From JBDUCV01 sp040003255 (GTDB lineage: Bacteria; Actinomycetota; Actinomycetes; Mycobacteriales; Jatrophihabitantaceae), in NCBI GenBank assembly GCA_040003255.1, contig JBDUCV010000007.1, forward strand, positions 1 through 49,910: 49,910 nucleotides of DNA, written 5' to 3'. The notes beneath the pieces were generated by a model. It was not told the DNA's origin, did not search any database, and saw nothing but the letters and a program-made list of their open reading frames with translations. Position numbers and translations under genes: made by a program. Below are positions 13,513 through 22,159 of this stretch, piece by piece (within the stretch, counting starts at the first letter, position 1; every line of letters starts with the position of its first letter).

Positions 13513-15129
13513 GTGCTCGAGACGCTGGACGCGCCGGCGGTCCGGCTCTGGAGCGCCGCGGCCGCCGATGCGCTGGCCGCCTGCCAGGACGAGATCAACG
13601 AACTCAACGTGTTTCCCGTTCCGGACGGTGACACCGGCACCAACCTGTCGCTGACGCTGCGGGCCGCCGCGGACGCGGTGGCCGAGTCGCCGGCTCAGGG
13701 AGCCTCAGCAGTGTTGCGGACGATGGCACGTGGCGCCGTGCTCGGTGCGCGCGGCAACTCTGGGGTAATCGTGTCGCAAATCCTGCGCGGGCTGGCCGAC
13801 ACCGTTGACGCCGATTGCTGTGATGCCGACAGCTTCACCGACGGCCTACGCGCGGCGGTCACCCAGGCCTACGACGCGGTGGCCGATCCGGTCGAGGGAA
13901 CGGTCCTGTCCGTCATTCGAGCCGCCGCCGACGCCGCAAAGGAGGTGCGGGGAGAAGGTGGCGAGCTGTCGTCCGTCGTCACCGCGGCCTTGGCCGGCGC
14001 GGCGGAGGCGTTGTGCCAGACGCCCGAGCAGCTGCCCGCACTCGCCCGCGCGGGTGTGGTCGACGCCGGAGGTCGTGGGTTGGTGGTGATCCTCGAGGCG
14101 CTCGCGGCCGTCGTGACCGGAGTCGCCACCGTCGCACCGCCGCGAGGGCGCACGCCGCGCGGCCGCTCCGCGCTTGAAGCGGTCCGGGAATCGGGCAGTG
14201 ACCAGTTCGATTACGAGGTGCAGTTCCTGCTCGCCGCCACCGACGCGGACGTCGCGAGCTTGCGCACCGAGCTGGCCCAGCTGGGCGACTGCGTCGTCGT
14301 CGTGGGCACCGGCGATGGGCTATGGAACGTGCACGTACACGTCAACGATGTTGGCGCCACCCTCGACGCCGCATTGGACGCGGGCCGTCCGCGCCGGATC
14401 TCCGTGGTGCGCTTCGCCGACCAGATCGCCGAGTCTCGCCGTCCGTTGACCGCCCAGGTTGCCGAGATTGCAACCGAGGTGGTCGCGGTCGCCCCGGGCG
14501 CTGGGCTTGGGCATGTCTTCGCCGGCGAAGGGGTTCATGTCGTCGACGGCGGGCCGGGCGCGAATCCGTCCACCGCCGAGGTGCTGCTGGCCATTCGGAG
14601 CACCGGCGCGACGCAGGTCGTGCTGCTGCCCAACGCGTCACAGGTATCCGGGGTGGCCAGGTCGGCGGCGACCGAGGCGCGGACCGTGGGCATCGACGTT
14701 GCCGTCGTGCCGACCCGATCCCCGGTGCAGGGGCTCGCCGCGATCGCAGTTCACGACCCGCACCGACCGTTCGGCGAGGACGTGATCGCGATGACCGAGG
14801 CCGCCGCGGCGACCCGCTGGGCAGAGATCGCGGTCGCCGAGCGCGAGGCGCTGACGTCGGTCGGACCATGCCAGCCTGGAGATGTGCTCGGTCTCATTGC
14901 CGGCGAGGTCGTCGAGATCGGCACGTCCGTCGAGCTGGTCGCCCGGTCGGTGCTCGACCGGCTGCTCGGCGCAGGCGGTGAACTGGTCACCCTCGTGGCG
15001 GGCGCGGACGCCAACCTGGCAATCATCGATTCGCTGCGCGCACACATCGATGCGCAGGTCCCGCTGGCCGACGTGTCGGTGTTCGACGGCGGACAGCCGC
15101 ACAGCCCGCTGCTCATCGGTGTCGAGTAG
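13513..15129 (+). CDS. DAK2/DhaL-domain kinase, FakA (YloV)-like
   Basis: A 538-aa protein. The N-terminal DhaL/DAK2 ATP-binding domain (about 1-190) has NVFPVPDGDTGTNLSLTL, whose Asp38 and Asp40 would bind Mg-ATP, and VLGARGNSGVIVSQILRG. The middle and C-terminal domains (DAK1-like) follow, including LLPNASQVSG and VPTRSPVQGLAAI. This is the architecture of Firmicute FakA, which phosphorylates fatty acids held by a FakB protein. No fakB is in the window, so the substrate here is inferred. In M. tuberculosis this locus is annotated as two genes (Rv2975c/Rv2974c); here it is one intact gene. GTG 13513 has GAGG 6 bases upstream. recG follows after 5 bases. Confidence 0.88.
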   Translation: MLETLDAPAVRLWSAAAADALAACQDEINELNVFPVPDGDTGTNLSLTLRAAADAVAESPAQGASAVLRTMARGAVLGARGNSGVIVSQILRGLADTVDADCCDADSFTDGLRAAVTQAYDAVADPVEGTVLSVIRAAADAAKEVRGEGGELSSVVTAALAGAAEALCQTPEQLPALARAGVVDAGGRGLVVILEALAAVVTGVATVAPPRGRTPRGRSALEAVRESGSDQFDYEVQFLLAATDADVASLRTELAQLGDCVVVVGTGDGLWNVHVHVNDVGATLDAALDAGRPRRISVVRFADQIAESRRPLTAQVAEIATEVVAVAPGAGLGHVFAGEGVHVVDGGPGANPSTAEVLLAIRSTGATQVVLLPNASQVSGVARSAATEARTVGIDVAVVPTRSPVQGLAAIAVHDPHRPFGEDVIAMTEAAAATRWAEIAVAEREALTSVGPCQPGDVLGLIAGEVVEIGTSVELVARSVLDRLLGAGGELVTLVAGADANLAIIDSLRAHIDAQVPLADVSVFDGGQPHSPLLIGVE

Positions 15130-15134
15130 CGGCG

Positions 15135-17327
15135 ATGGCGACCCTGCGGACCGCGCTCACCGACGTCGTCGGCGGCCGGACGGCGACGCTGCTGGACAAG
15201 GCCTTCGCCTTGCAGACGGTTGGCGACCTGCTCCGTCACTATCCGCGGCGCCTCGCCGAACGCGGCGAGCTCACCGACCTCGCGGCGCTGACGGTCGACG
15301 AGGACGTCACAGTCGTTGCCGAGGTGCGCAGCAGCAGGGTTCGGCGCTACCGCAGCAGGAGCGGCTCGCTGCTCGAGGTTGTCGTCGGGGACGGCCGCGG
15401 AACGTTGACGTTGACTTTCTTCGGCAACCGCCAGACCTGGCGCGAACGCGAGCTCTCGCCAGGTGTCCGTGCTCTGTTCTCGGGCAAGGTCAGCCTGTTC
15501 AACGGCACTCGGCAGCTGACCCATCCCGAGTACCTGCTGCTGCGCGGCGACGGCTTGGACGCGCACGAGGCCGACGAGTTCGCCAGCGCGCTGATCCCGG
15601 TCTATCCGGCGACGAAGGACGCCCGATCATGGACGGTCTCCCGCGCGGTCGACATCGCGTTGCGCATGCTCGACCCGGTACCCGATCCGGTGCCGTCCGA
15701 GATTCGGGCGCGTCACGGGCTGATGGACTTCGACGCTGCCCTGCGCGGGGTGCACCGGCCGGCCAGCCGCGACGAGTGGTTCGCCGCGCGGCGCCGGCTG
15801 ACCTGGGACGAGGCGCTAGGAATCCAGCTCGCACTCGCCCAGCGCCGAGCCGCCGCATCGGCCAATCCGGCCACCCCCCGGCCGTCGCGTGCTGACGGCA
15901 TCGCGGCCGCGTTCGACGAGCGGCTGCCCTTCGAGCTCACCGCAGGGCAGCGCGAGGTGGGTGAGCAGCTCGCCGCCGAGCTGGCCCGGCCGCATCCGAT
16001 GCACCGGCTCTTACAGGGCGAGGTCGGGTCGGGCAAGACGGTGGTGGCGCTGCGGGCGATGCTGCAAACGGTCGACGCCGGCGGTCAGGCTGCGCTGCTC
16101 GCGCCTACCGAGGTGCTCGCCGCCCAACACTCCCGGTCGATCGAGGCGATGCTCGGCGAGCTTGCGCAGGCGGGCCGATTCGGCGCCGCCGACGTTGCCA
16201 CCCGCATCGCGCTTCTGACCGGATCGCTGCCTGCAGCGGCCCGCAAGGCGGCACTGCTCGATGCGGCCAGCGGCGCCGCCGGGGTCGTGGTCGGCACGCA
16301 TGCGCTGATCCAGCAGCATGTCGCGTTTGCCGACCTAGGCCTGGTGGTGGTCGATGAGCAGCACCGCTTCGGCGTCGAGCAGCGCGATGCCCTACGAGGC
16401 AAGGCGGAACGGCCGCCGCATCTGCTCGTGATGACCGCCACACCGATCCCACGCACGGTTGCGATGACCGTGTTCGGCGACCTCGACACCTCGGTGCTCG
16501 CCGAGCTGCCGCGTGGACGGTCCCCGATCGCGACCACTGTTGTGCCCACCGCCGACAAGCCGGGGTGGCTGGACCGGGTCTGGGCCCGCATTCGCGAGGA
16601 GGTCGCGGTTGGCCGCCAGGCCTACGTCGTCTGCCCGCGTATCGGCGATGGCGGCGCCGAGACCGACTTGGACGCCGCCGATGAGCCGGTCGCCGATGAC
16701 GCGGCCGGCCGCCGTCCGCCGCTGGCCGTCACGGATGTGCTCGCCTCCCTGGTCGCGGGTCCGCTGCGCGGTCTGCGAGTGGCCGCATTGCACGGCCGGT
16801 TGGCGAGCGAGGTCAAGGACGCGACGATGACCGACTTCGCGGCCGGCGCCATCGACGTTCTGGTTGCGACCACTGTCGTGGAGGTCGGCGTGGACGTGCC
16901 CAACGCGACGGTGATGGCCGTGCTCGACGCCGAGCGCTTCGGCGTCTCGCAGTTGCACCAGCTGCGCGGCCGGGTGGGCCGGGGGAGCGCCACCGGAGTA
17001 TGCCTTCTCGTCACCGACGCCGCCGTCGAGTCGGCTTCGCGTGCGCGGCTCGACGCGGTCGCCGCGACCACGGACGGTTTCGAGTTGGCCCGGCTCGACG
17101 TGGAGCAGCGCCGCGAGGGCGACGTGCTGGGCGTCGCTCAGTCTGGTCGGCGTTCACAGCTGCGGCTGCTGTCGCTGCTGCGCGACGAGGACCTGATCGC
17201 CGACGCACGCGCCGAGGCCGCCGCTTTGATCCAGCACGACCCCGACCTGCTCGAGCACCCGCTGCTGGCGGTGCAGGTCGGCGAGCTCGTCGCCGACGAT
17301 CGCGCCGCGTTCCTGGACAAGGCCTGA
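15135..17327 (+). CDS. recG: ATP-dependent DNA helicase RecG
   Basis: A 730-aa helicase that remodels stalled replication forks and Holliday junctions. It has an N-terminal OB/wedge domain (about 1-190), Walker A LLQGEVGSGKTVVAL near residue 295, the DEQH box VVVDEQHRFGVEQR near 405, and MTATPIPRTVAMTVFGDLD. C-terminal helicase motifs include VVEVGVDVPNA and QLRGRVGRG. An acidic insertion (TDLDAADEPVADD) lies in the second RecA lobe. Starts 5 bases after the fakA-like stop; rsmD begins 4 bases after its own stop. Confidence 0.95.
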   Translation: MATLRTALTDVVGGRTATLLDKAFALQTVGDLLRHYPRRLAERGELTDLAALTVDEDVTVVAEVRSSRVRRYRSRSGSLLEVVVGDGRGTLTLTFFGNRQTWRERELSPGVRALFSGKVSLFNGTRQLTHPEYLLLRGDGLDAHEADEFASALIPVYPATKDARSWTVSRAVDIALRMLDPVPDPVPSEIRARHGLMDFDAALRGVHRPASRDEWFAARRRLTWDEALGIQLALAQRRAAASANPATPRPSRADGIAAAFDERLPFELTAGQREVGEQLAAELARPHPMHRLLQGEVGSGKTVVALRAMLQTVDAGGQAALLAPTEVLAAQHSRSIEAMLGELAQAGRFGAADVATRIALLTGSLPAAARKAALLDAASGAAGVVVGTHALIQQHVAFADLGLVVVDEQHRFGVEQRDALRGKAERPPHLLVMTATPIPRTVAMTVFGDLDTSVLAELPRGRSPIATTVVPTADKPGWLDRVWARIREEVAVGRQAYVVCPRIGDGGAETDLDAADEPVADDAAGRRPPLAVTDVLASLVAGPLRGLRVAALHGRLASEVKDATMTDFAAGAIDVLVATTVVEVGVDVPNATVMAVLDAERFGVSQLHQLRGRVGRGSATGVCLLVTDAAVESASRARLDAVAATTDGFELARLDVEQRREGDVLGVAQSGRRSQLRLLSLLRDEDLIADARAEAAALIQHDPDLLEHPLLAVQVGELVADDRAAFLDKA

Positions 17328-17331
17328 CGGC

Positions 17332-17889
17332 GTGCCGCGGATCGTGGCCGGATCAGCGAAGGGGCGCCATCTCGCCGTCCCGGCCAAGGGCACCCGGCCG
17401 ACGAGCGACCGAGCCCGGGAGGCGCTGTTCTCCAGCCTCGCCAGCATGGTGGACCTGCACGGCGCCCGCGTACTGGATCTGTTCGCGGGAACGGGTGCCG
17501 TTGGCCTCGAGGCGTTGTCACGCGGCGCGGCGCAGGTCACCTTCGTCGAGTCAGACCGCGCCGCGGCCGAGGTGCTCAAACACAACATCGCCGCCGTCGC
17601 ACTCGCCGGAACGGCGCTGCTGCGCTGCACGGCCGAATCATTCGTCATCGCCGCAGGTGCCGAGGCCCCGTTCCGGTTGGCGTTCGCTGACCCGCCCTAC
17701 GCCCTCCGGGACGCGGCCCTCGCGGCAATCCTCGCCGCGCTCGACGACCCACGCTGGCTCGAGCCCGGCGCGATCGTTGTTGTGGAGCGGGCCGCTCGCA
17801 GCGCGGAACCGCAGTGGCCCGACGGTGTCGCGCCAGTGAAGCAGCGACGCTACGGCGAAGGCGTGCTTTGGTACGGTCGCAGGCGATGA
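17332..17889 (+). CDS. rsmD: 16S rRNA (guanine-966-N2)-methyltransferase
   Basis: A 185-aa SAM-dependent methyltransferase that modifies G966 of 16S rRNA. Seen: IVAGSAKGRHL and TRPTSDRAREALFS at the N-terminus, SAM motif I VLDLFAGTGAVGLEA (about 47-61), and the catalytic DPPY at 120-123. GTG 17332 lies 4 bases after recG. coaD follows after 22 bases, the usual rsmD-coaD pairing. Confidence 0.94.
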   Translation: MPRIVAGSAKGRHLAVPAKGTRPTSDRAREALFSSLASMVDLHGARVLDLFAGTGAVGLEALSRGAAQVTFVESDRAAAEVLKHNIAAVALAGTALLRCTAESFVIAAGAEAPFRLAFADPPYALRDAALAAILAALDDPRWLEPGAIVVVERAARSAEPQWPDGVAPVKQRRYGEGVLWYGRRR

Positions 17890-17911
17890 GCGAGCGTCGC
17901 GCGGGTGTCCG

Positions 17912-18412
17912 ATGAGTGAGCAGCTGCCCGTCCGACGGGCGGTCTGTCCCGGCTCGTTCGACCCGGTGACCAACGGTCACCTCGATATCATCGGGCGGGC
18001 GTCGCGCCTCTACGACGAGGTCGTCGTCGCGGTCTTCGTTAACGACGCCAAGTCGAGTCTGTTCACTGTGGACGAGCGCCGAGCCATGCTGCTCGAGGCG
18101 ACGGAGGCCTACGGCAACGTCAGCATCGACACCTTCCACGGCCTTGTCGTCGACTACTGCACCGCCCGCCAGATCCCGGTGATAGTCAAGGGACTGCGCG
18201 CGGTCAGCGACTTCGACTACGAGCTGCAGATGGCTCAGATGAACCGGGGGTTAGCTGACATCGACACCCTATTCATGCCGACCAACCCCGAATACAGCTT
18301 CCTCGCGTCCAGCCTGGTCAAGGAGATCGCCAAGTGGGGCGGTGACGTCAGCGCGCTGGTCCCACCGCTCGTACTCAAGCGGCTCACCGAGCGCGGCATC
18401 AGCAATGACTGA
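17912..18412 (+). CDS. coaD: Phosphopantetheine adenylyltransferase
   Basis: A 166-aa enzyme for the penultimate step of coenzyme A synthesis (4'-phosphopantetheine plus ATP to dephospho-CoA). CPGSFDPVTNGHLD contains the T/HxGH nucleotidyl-transferase motif (Gly22-His23). VKGLRAVSDFDYELQMAQMN and PTNPEYSFLASSLVKEIA are the other conserved segments. Its last 8 bases overlap the sepIVA start (ATGACTGA). Confidence 0.96.
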   Translation: MSEQLPVRRAVCPGSFDPVTNGHLDIIGRASRLYDEVVVAVFVNDAKSSLFTVDERRAMLLEATEAYGNVSIDTFHGLVVDYCTARQIPVIVKGLRAVSDFDYELQMAQMNRGLADIDTLFMPTNPEYSFLASSLVKEIAKWGGDVSALVPPLVLKRLTERGISND

Positions 18413-19016
18413 TCAGGCGCTGCGCCGCGCCGATCAGCTGCTCAGCGAGTTGATCGAGCTGGTCGAGACCGCACGCACGGTGCCGATGTCGGCGTCCTGT
18501 GTGGTTCCGCGCGAGCACGTCCTGGACCTGCTGGATGAGCTTCGCGAGGTCATGCCGCCGGAGATGGACGAGGCCCGGCGGCTCATCGCGCAGCGAGACT
18601 CGCTCCTGCGAAACGCGGATGAATCTGCCGCCGACACGCGTGCGCGGTCGCAGGCCGAAGCGGAGACGATTCTTGCCGATGCGCAACACCACGCCCAAGA
18701 GCTCCGCCACAGCGCCGAGGCGCGGGCACACGAGATCGTCGAGTCAGGTCGCGCCGAGCACGGTCAGCTCGTATCGGCGAGCGGCGTGCACCGGGCCGCG
18801 AACGAATCGGCAGCCCAACAGCGGGCCGAGGCTGAGCATTACGACGCCCAGGTGCGCGGCGAGGCCGATCGTTACGCCCTCGCCCTGCGCGCCGACGCCG
18901 AAGGCTACGTCGACCGCACGCTCGCTGATCTGGTGGCGATCCTCCATCGCGCCACGGCGGCAGCTGAGCAGGGCCGGCAGGCGTTGGCCCGCCGCCGCGG
19001 CGATGCCGATTCCTGA
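18405..19016 (+). CDS. sepIVA: DivIVA-like septation protein SepIVA
   Basis: A 203-aa coiled-coil protein. The N-terminal region ADQLLSELIELVETARTVPMSASCVVPREHVLDLLDELREVMPPEMDEAR matches the SepIVA/Rv2927c family; the following Ala/Glu/Arg-rich part (about 65-195) predicts a long coiled coil. SepIVA is a cytoplasmic DivIVA-domain protein that localises at division sites and polar growth zones in mycobacteria. Placement between coaD and the DUF177 gene is the same as in M. tuberculosis (Rv2927c-Rv2926c-rnc). The ATG overlaps the coaD stop by 8 bases, so translation is probably coupled. Confidence 0.85.
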   Translation: MTDQALRRADQLLSELIELVETARTVPMSASCVVPREHVLDLLDELREVMPPEMDEARRLIAQRDSLLRNADESAADTRARSQAEAETILADAQHHAQELRHSAEARAHEIVESGRAEHGQLVSASGVHRAANESAAQQRAEAEHYDAQVRGEADRYALALRADAEGYVDRTLADLVAILHRATAAAEQGRQALARRRGDADS

Positions 19017-19112
19017 GCGTTCACACCGGCCGATTTCGGGTGAGTTCGGTTAGTGCCTCACACTGGGCTAAACTCGACGACGCCCTCAACTCGATCCTGA
19101 ACCCATTTGAGC

Positions 19113-19721
19113 ATGCCCGAGAACAGCACACTGCGCCGCAGCCAAGATCGCCTCGACCCGCGCGACCCGTTCGTCTTCCCGATCCGGGAACTCGGCCGAC
19201 GCCCTGGGTCGATGCAGCCGACGAAGCGTGACGTTCCCGCGCCTGCAGGATTGGCTCTGGATCTCATCGGGGTGCCGGACGGCGCCCCGCTTGTGCTCGA
19301 TCTGCGACTGGAATCAGTCACCGAAGGCGTGCTCGTCACGGGCACGGTGACCGGTCCATTGGCGGGGGAGTGCGGGCGGTGCCTGGACCCGGTCCGCGAT
19401 GACTTCGGCGCCGAGATCTGTGAGCTGTTCGCATACCCGGACAGTGCCACGGACGAGACGACGGAGCAGGACGAGGTCTACCGGATCGTCGACGAGCTGA
19501 TCGATCTCGAACCGGTGGTGCGCGATGTGGTCGTCTTGGGCCTGCCCATGACGCCGCTGTGCCGGCCCGATTGCGCCGGCCTCTGCCCGACCTGTGGGCA
19601 GCGGCTCGACGATCTGCCCGGCGATCACGCACACAATGTGCTCGACCCCCGCTGGGCGGCGCTGGCGTCCTTCGCCGAACCGCAGAGCGGGGCCGCCCAC
19701 AACACCGAATGTCAGGAGTAA
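19113..19721 (+). CDS. DUF177 (YceD) family protein
   Basis: A 202-aa protein of the YceD/DUF177 family, linked to ribosome/23S rRNA biogenesis and typically encoded with rpmF, as here (6 bases upstream). Seen: RDPFVFPIRELGRRPGSM at the N-terminus, GPLAGECGRCLDPV in the middle, and the zinc-knuckle-like CRPDCAGLCPTCGQ. Start ATG 19113; a TTG two codons upstream is possible. The 96 bases from sepIVA to this start hold no clear promoter. Confidence 0.92.
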   Translation: MPENSTLRRSQDRLDPRDPFVFPIRELGRRPGSMQPTKRDVPAPAGLALDLIGVPDGAPLVLDLRLESVTEGVLVTGTVTGPLAGECGRCLDPVRDDFGAEICELFAYPDSATDETTEQDEVYRIVDELIDLEPVVRDVVVLGLPMTPLCRPDCAGLCPTCGQRLDDLPGDHAHNVLDPRWAALASFAEPQSGAAHNTECQE

Positions 19722-19727
19722 CCCGCC

Positions 19728-19907
19728 GTGGCCGTCCCGAAGCGCAAGACCTCCCGGAGCAACACCCGGTCGCGCCGCTCGCAGTGGAAAACGAGCGCGC
19801 CGACGCTCGCGACCTGCCCGAACCGCGCCTGCGGTCAGCCGGTGCTGCCCCACACGGCGTGCTCGAACTGCGGTCAGTACGACGGCAGGCAGGTACTGAC
19901 GGTCTGA
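19728..19907 (+). CDS. rpmF: 50S ribosomal protein L32
   Basis: A 59-aa ribosomal protein. VAVPKRKTSRSNTRSRRSQWK is the typical L32 start, followed by the zinc ribbon CPNRACG and CSNCGQYDGRQVL (Cys30, Cys35, Cys45, Cys48). GTG 19728; AGGAG occurs 13 bases upstream across the DUF177 stop. rnc starts 16 bases after the stop. Confidence 0.96.
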   Translation: MAVPKRKTSRSNTRSRRSQWKTSAPTLATCPNRACGQPVLPHTACSNCGQYDGRQVLTV

Positions 19908-19923
19908 ACCGGGCGGCCACTCG

Positions 19924-20697
19924 ATGCGAGCAGCGCTCCCGGACCCGGCCGATCCGGCCGGGCTGATCGGTTCACTCGGCGTCACCCTCGACGCCGAGCT
20001 GCTCGAGCGCGCCCTGACCCATCGATCGTTCGCCTACGAGAACGGCGGGCTGCCGCACAACGAGCGGCTGGAGTTCCTCGGCGACTCCGTACTCGGCGTC
20101 GTCATCACCGAGACCCTGTACCGCACCCATCCGGATCTGCCCGAGGGCCGACTAGCGAAGTTGCGCGCCTCGGTCGTCAACATGCGGGCACTCGCTGACG
20201 TCGCCCGCACGATCGGCCAACCTCAGGTCCAAGGCGGTCTCGGTGGCTACCTGCGGCTGGGTCGTGGCGAGGAGGTCACCGGTGGACGCGACAAGGCCAG
20301 CATCCTGGCCGACGCCGTCGAGGCGTTGCTGGGTGCGATCTTCCTCGAGCATGGTTTGGCCGGCGCCGCGCGGGTGATCCACACGCTGTTCGACCCGCTG
20401 CTCGCTGTGGTGGCCAACCAGGGCGCCGGACTGGATTGGAAGACCAGCCTGCAGGAACTGACCGCCGCCCTCGCCTTGGGTGTTCCCGACTACCTGATCA
20501 CCTCCGACGGGCCCGACCATGCCAAGACGTTCACCGCTCGGGCGGTGGTCGGTGGCGAGCTGTTCGACGAGCGCTCCGGCAACAACAAAAAGGAAGCAGA
20601 GCAGAAAGCCGCCGCGGCCGCCTGGCAGTCACTGCGTGAGCGACTCGGCGAGCCCCCTCCCGTCGCGCAGGCGCCACCACCCGCCCACTTCGCCTGA
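19924..20697 (+). CDS. rnc: Ribonuclease III
   Basis: A 257-aa double-strand-specific endoribonuclease processing rRNA precursors and structured mRNAs. The signature NERLEFLGDSVL is at 46-57, with the second metal-binding set Asp130/Glu133 in ILADAVEALLGAIFLEHG. A C-terminal dsRNA-binding domain (about 165-235) ends in SGNNKKEAEQKAAAAAW, followed by a Pro-rich tail. mutM starts 6 bases later. Confidence 0.96.
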   Translation: MRAALPDPADPAGLIGSLGVTLDAELLERALTHRSFAYENGGLPHNERLEFLGDSVLGVVITETLYRTHPDLPEGRLAKLRASVVNMRALADVARTIGQPQVQGGLGGYLRLGRGEEVTGGRDKASILADAVEALLGAIFLEHGLAGAARVIHTLFDPLLAVVANQGAGLDWKTSLQELTAALALGVPDYLITSDGPDHAKTFTARAVVGGELFDERSGNNKKEAEQKAAAAAWQSLRERLGEPPPVAQAPPPAHFA

Positions 20698-20703
20698 TGA
20701 TGC

Positions 20704-21600
20704 GTGCCTGAACTGCCTGAGGTCGAGACCGTCCGGGTCGGTCTTGAGCGTGGGGTCGTCGGCCGCACGATCGCCGACGTGCAGGTGCGTCATCCCCGCT
20801 CGGTCCGCCGCCACCTGCCTGGGGCGGAGGACTTCGTCGGACGGTTGCCCGGTGCCCGCGTCGAGGCTGCCCGCCGTCGCGGCAAGTACCTTTGGCTGCC
20901 GCTACGCGATCCTGCAGGTTGGGCCGGGGAATGCCTCGTCGCGCATCTGGGCATGAGCGGCCAGCTTCTGCTGCAGTCGCCAGACGCCCCGGAGGAACGG
21001 CACCTGCACGTGCGGATCCGGTTCCTCGAAGGCGGCCGCGAACTGCGCTTCGTCGACCAGCGGACGTTCGGGGGACTGCTGCTCGACGTCCTTGTGCCGG
21101 CGGCCGACGTGCCCGGTGACACCGTCGCGTCGCAGGTGGCACACATCGCCCGTGACCCGCTCGATCCGGCATTCGACGAGGCGCTGTTCGTCGCCCGGCT
21201 ACGTCGGCGGCGCACCGGTCTCAAACGCGCGCTGCTCGACCAGACGCTCGTGTCCGGCATCGGCAATATGTACGCCGATGAGTCGCTCTGGCGGGCGAAG
21301 CTGCATCCCGAGCGGCCGACCGACACGTTGACCCGTCCGGTAATCGCCCGGCTGCTCGCCGCGGTGCGAGAGGTGATGCTGCTGGCCCTCGCCGCGGGTG
21401 GCACATCCTTCGACGCGCTCTACGTCAACGTGAACGGCGAGAGCGGCTACTTCGACCGGACGCTCCACGTCTATGGGCGCGAGGGCCTGGCCTGCCACCG
21501 CTGCGGTACACCGATCCGCCGCGTTGCGTTCATGAACCGCTCCAGCTTTTTCTGTCCGCGCTGTCAACGCCGCCCTCGCAGCCAACGAGCCCGGGTGTGA
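20704..21600 (+). CDS. mutM: Formamidopyrimidine-DNA glycosylase
   Basis: A 298-aa bifunctional glycosylase/AP lyase removing 8-oxoguanine and formamidopyrimidines. The start GTG is followed at once by PELPEVETV, giving the catalytic N-terminal Pro and the Glu next to it. Lys61 lies in RRRGKYLWLPL. The helix-two-turn-helix LDQTLVSGIGNMYADE and the zinc finger with Cys264, Cys267, Cys284 and Cys287 are complete. It complements MutT1 at the left end in the 8-oxoguanine defence. Confidence 0.96.
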   Translation: MPELPEVETVRVGLERGVVGRTIADVQVRHPRSVRRHLPGAEDFVGRLPGARVEAARRRGKYLWLPLRDPAGWAGECLVAHLGMSGQLLLQSPDAPEERHLHVRIRFLEGGRELRFVDQRTFGGLLLDVLVPAADVPGDTVASQVAHIARDPLDPAFDEALFVARLRRRRTGLKRALLDQTLVSGIGNMYADESLWRAKLHPERPTDTLTRPVIARLLAAVREVMLLALAAGGTSFDALYVNVNGESGYFDRTLHVYGREGLACHRCGTPIRRVAFMNRSSFFCPRCQRRPRSQRARV

Positions 21601-21835
21601 ACGCGCCGTGAGGCCCGATTTCGGTGCCCGGCTGATTGTTGACCAGGCGTTAGCGGGGTGCCACCATGGAGTGACCTGACGGGAGCTCCGCGCTCCGCCG
21701 AGCCGCCCCCATGGGTCGGCGCTGTGCGCTCCTTCCGGCAAGTCGATCGCAGACAATCAGTCGATGACCGACATTTCCTGGCCGCCCGGCGGCCAGCAAT
21801 CGGCACCGGCACCGTGGTGTGAAAGGTCGCCTCAC

Positions 21836-22036
21836 ATGGCACGCGCCTTACTCGGCTACATCGGCAGTGGATCAGAACAGGCACTCTCCCTCGAAGTGGT
21901 ACGCCTCCGGCGCAAGGTGCAAGAACTCGAAGACGAGCTTGCCGACCTGCGCGCCAGTCACCGATCGGCGCTCGATCCGACGCTCGATCTCGAGCTGCAC
22001 CGTCTCGCCGAGGACGCCCAGCCCGCCCTGGCCTGA
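21836..22036 (+). CDS. Small coiled-coil protein upstream of smc
   Basis: A 66-aa hypothetical protein. MARALLGYIGSGSEQ is followed by a predicted heptad-rich helix, EVVRLRRKVQELEDELADLRA (about 19-39), and an acidic C-terminus. GAAAGG lies 9 bases before ATG 21836. An in-frame ATG at 21764 would add 24 residues of low-complexity sequence and is less likely. Similar short MARxLLG-type proteins with one coiled coil exist in actinomycetes, to my recollection; function unknown. acyP and osmC, which sit between mutM and smc in mycobacteria, are absent here. The 235 bases before it (21601-21835) show no other gene. Confidence 0.65.
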   Translation: MARALLGYIGSGSEQALSLEVVRLRRKVQELEDELADLRASHRSALDPTLDLELHRLAEDAQPALA

Positions 22037-22084
22037 ACCGGCCTGACCGATCGTCTTTTCCACCGGTCCAACCGGCCCGTCGCG

Positions 22085-22114
22085 ATGACGTCGGTCAGCT
22101 GTGCGGGTTAGATT
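22085..22114 (+). promoter_or_regulatory. Promoter of smc
   Basis: ATGACG (22085-22090) and TAGATT (22109-22114) are separated by 18 bases. The predicted start near 22121 leaves a leader of about 40 nt to the smc GTG. Confidence 0.45.
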
Positions 22115-22159
22115 TTGCGGCACGGTCCGTACGCCGCGGGCCGCGGACCCGGGAGATTT

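Noticed and set aside
14989..14994. Possible CRISPR, insertion-sequence or phage signal anywhere in the window
   Set aside because: I scanned for spaced direct repeats, transposase or integrase motifs and att-like duplications next to the tRNA gene and found none.
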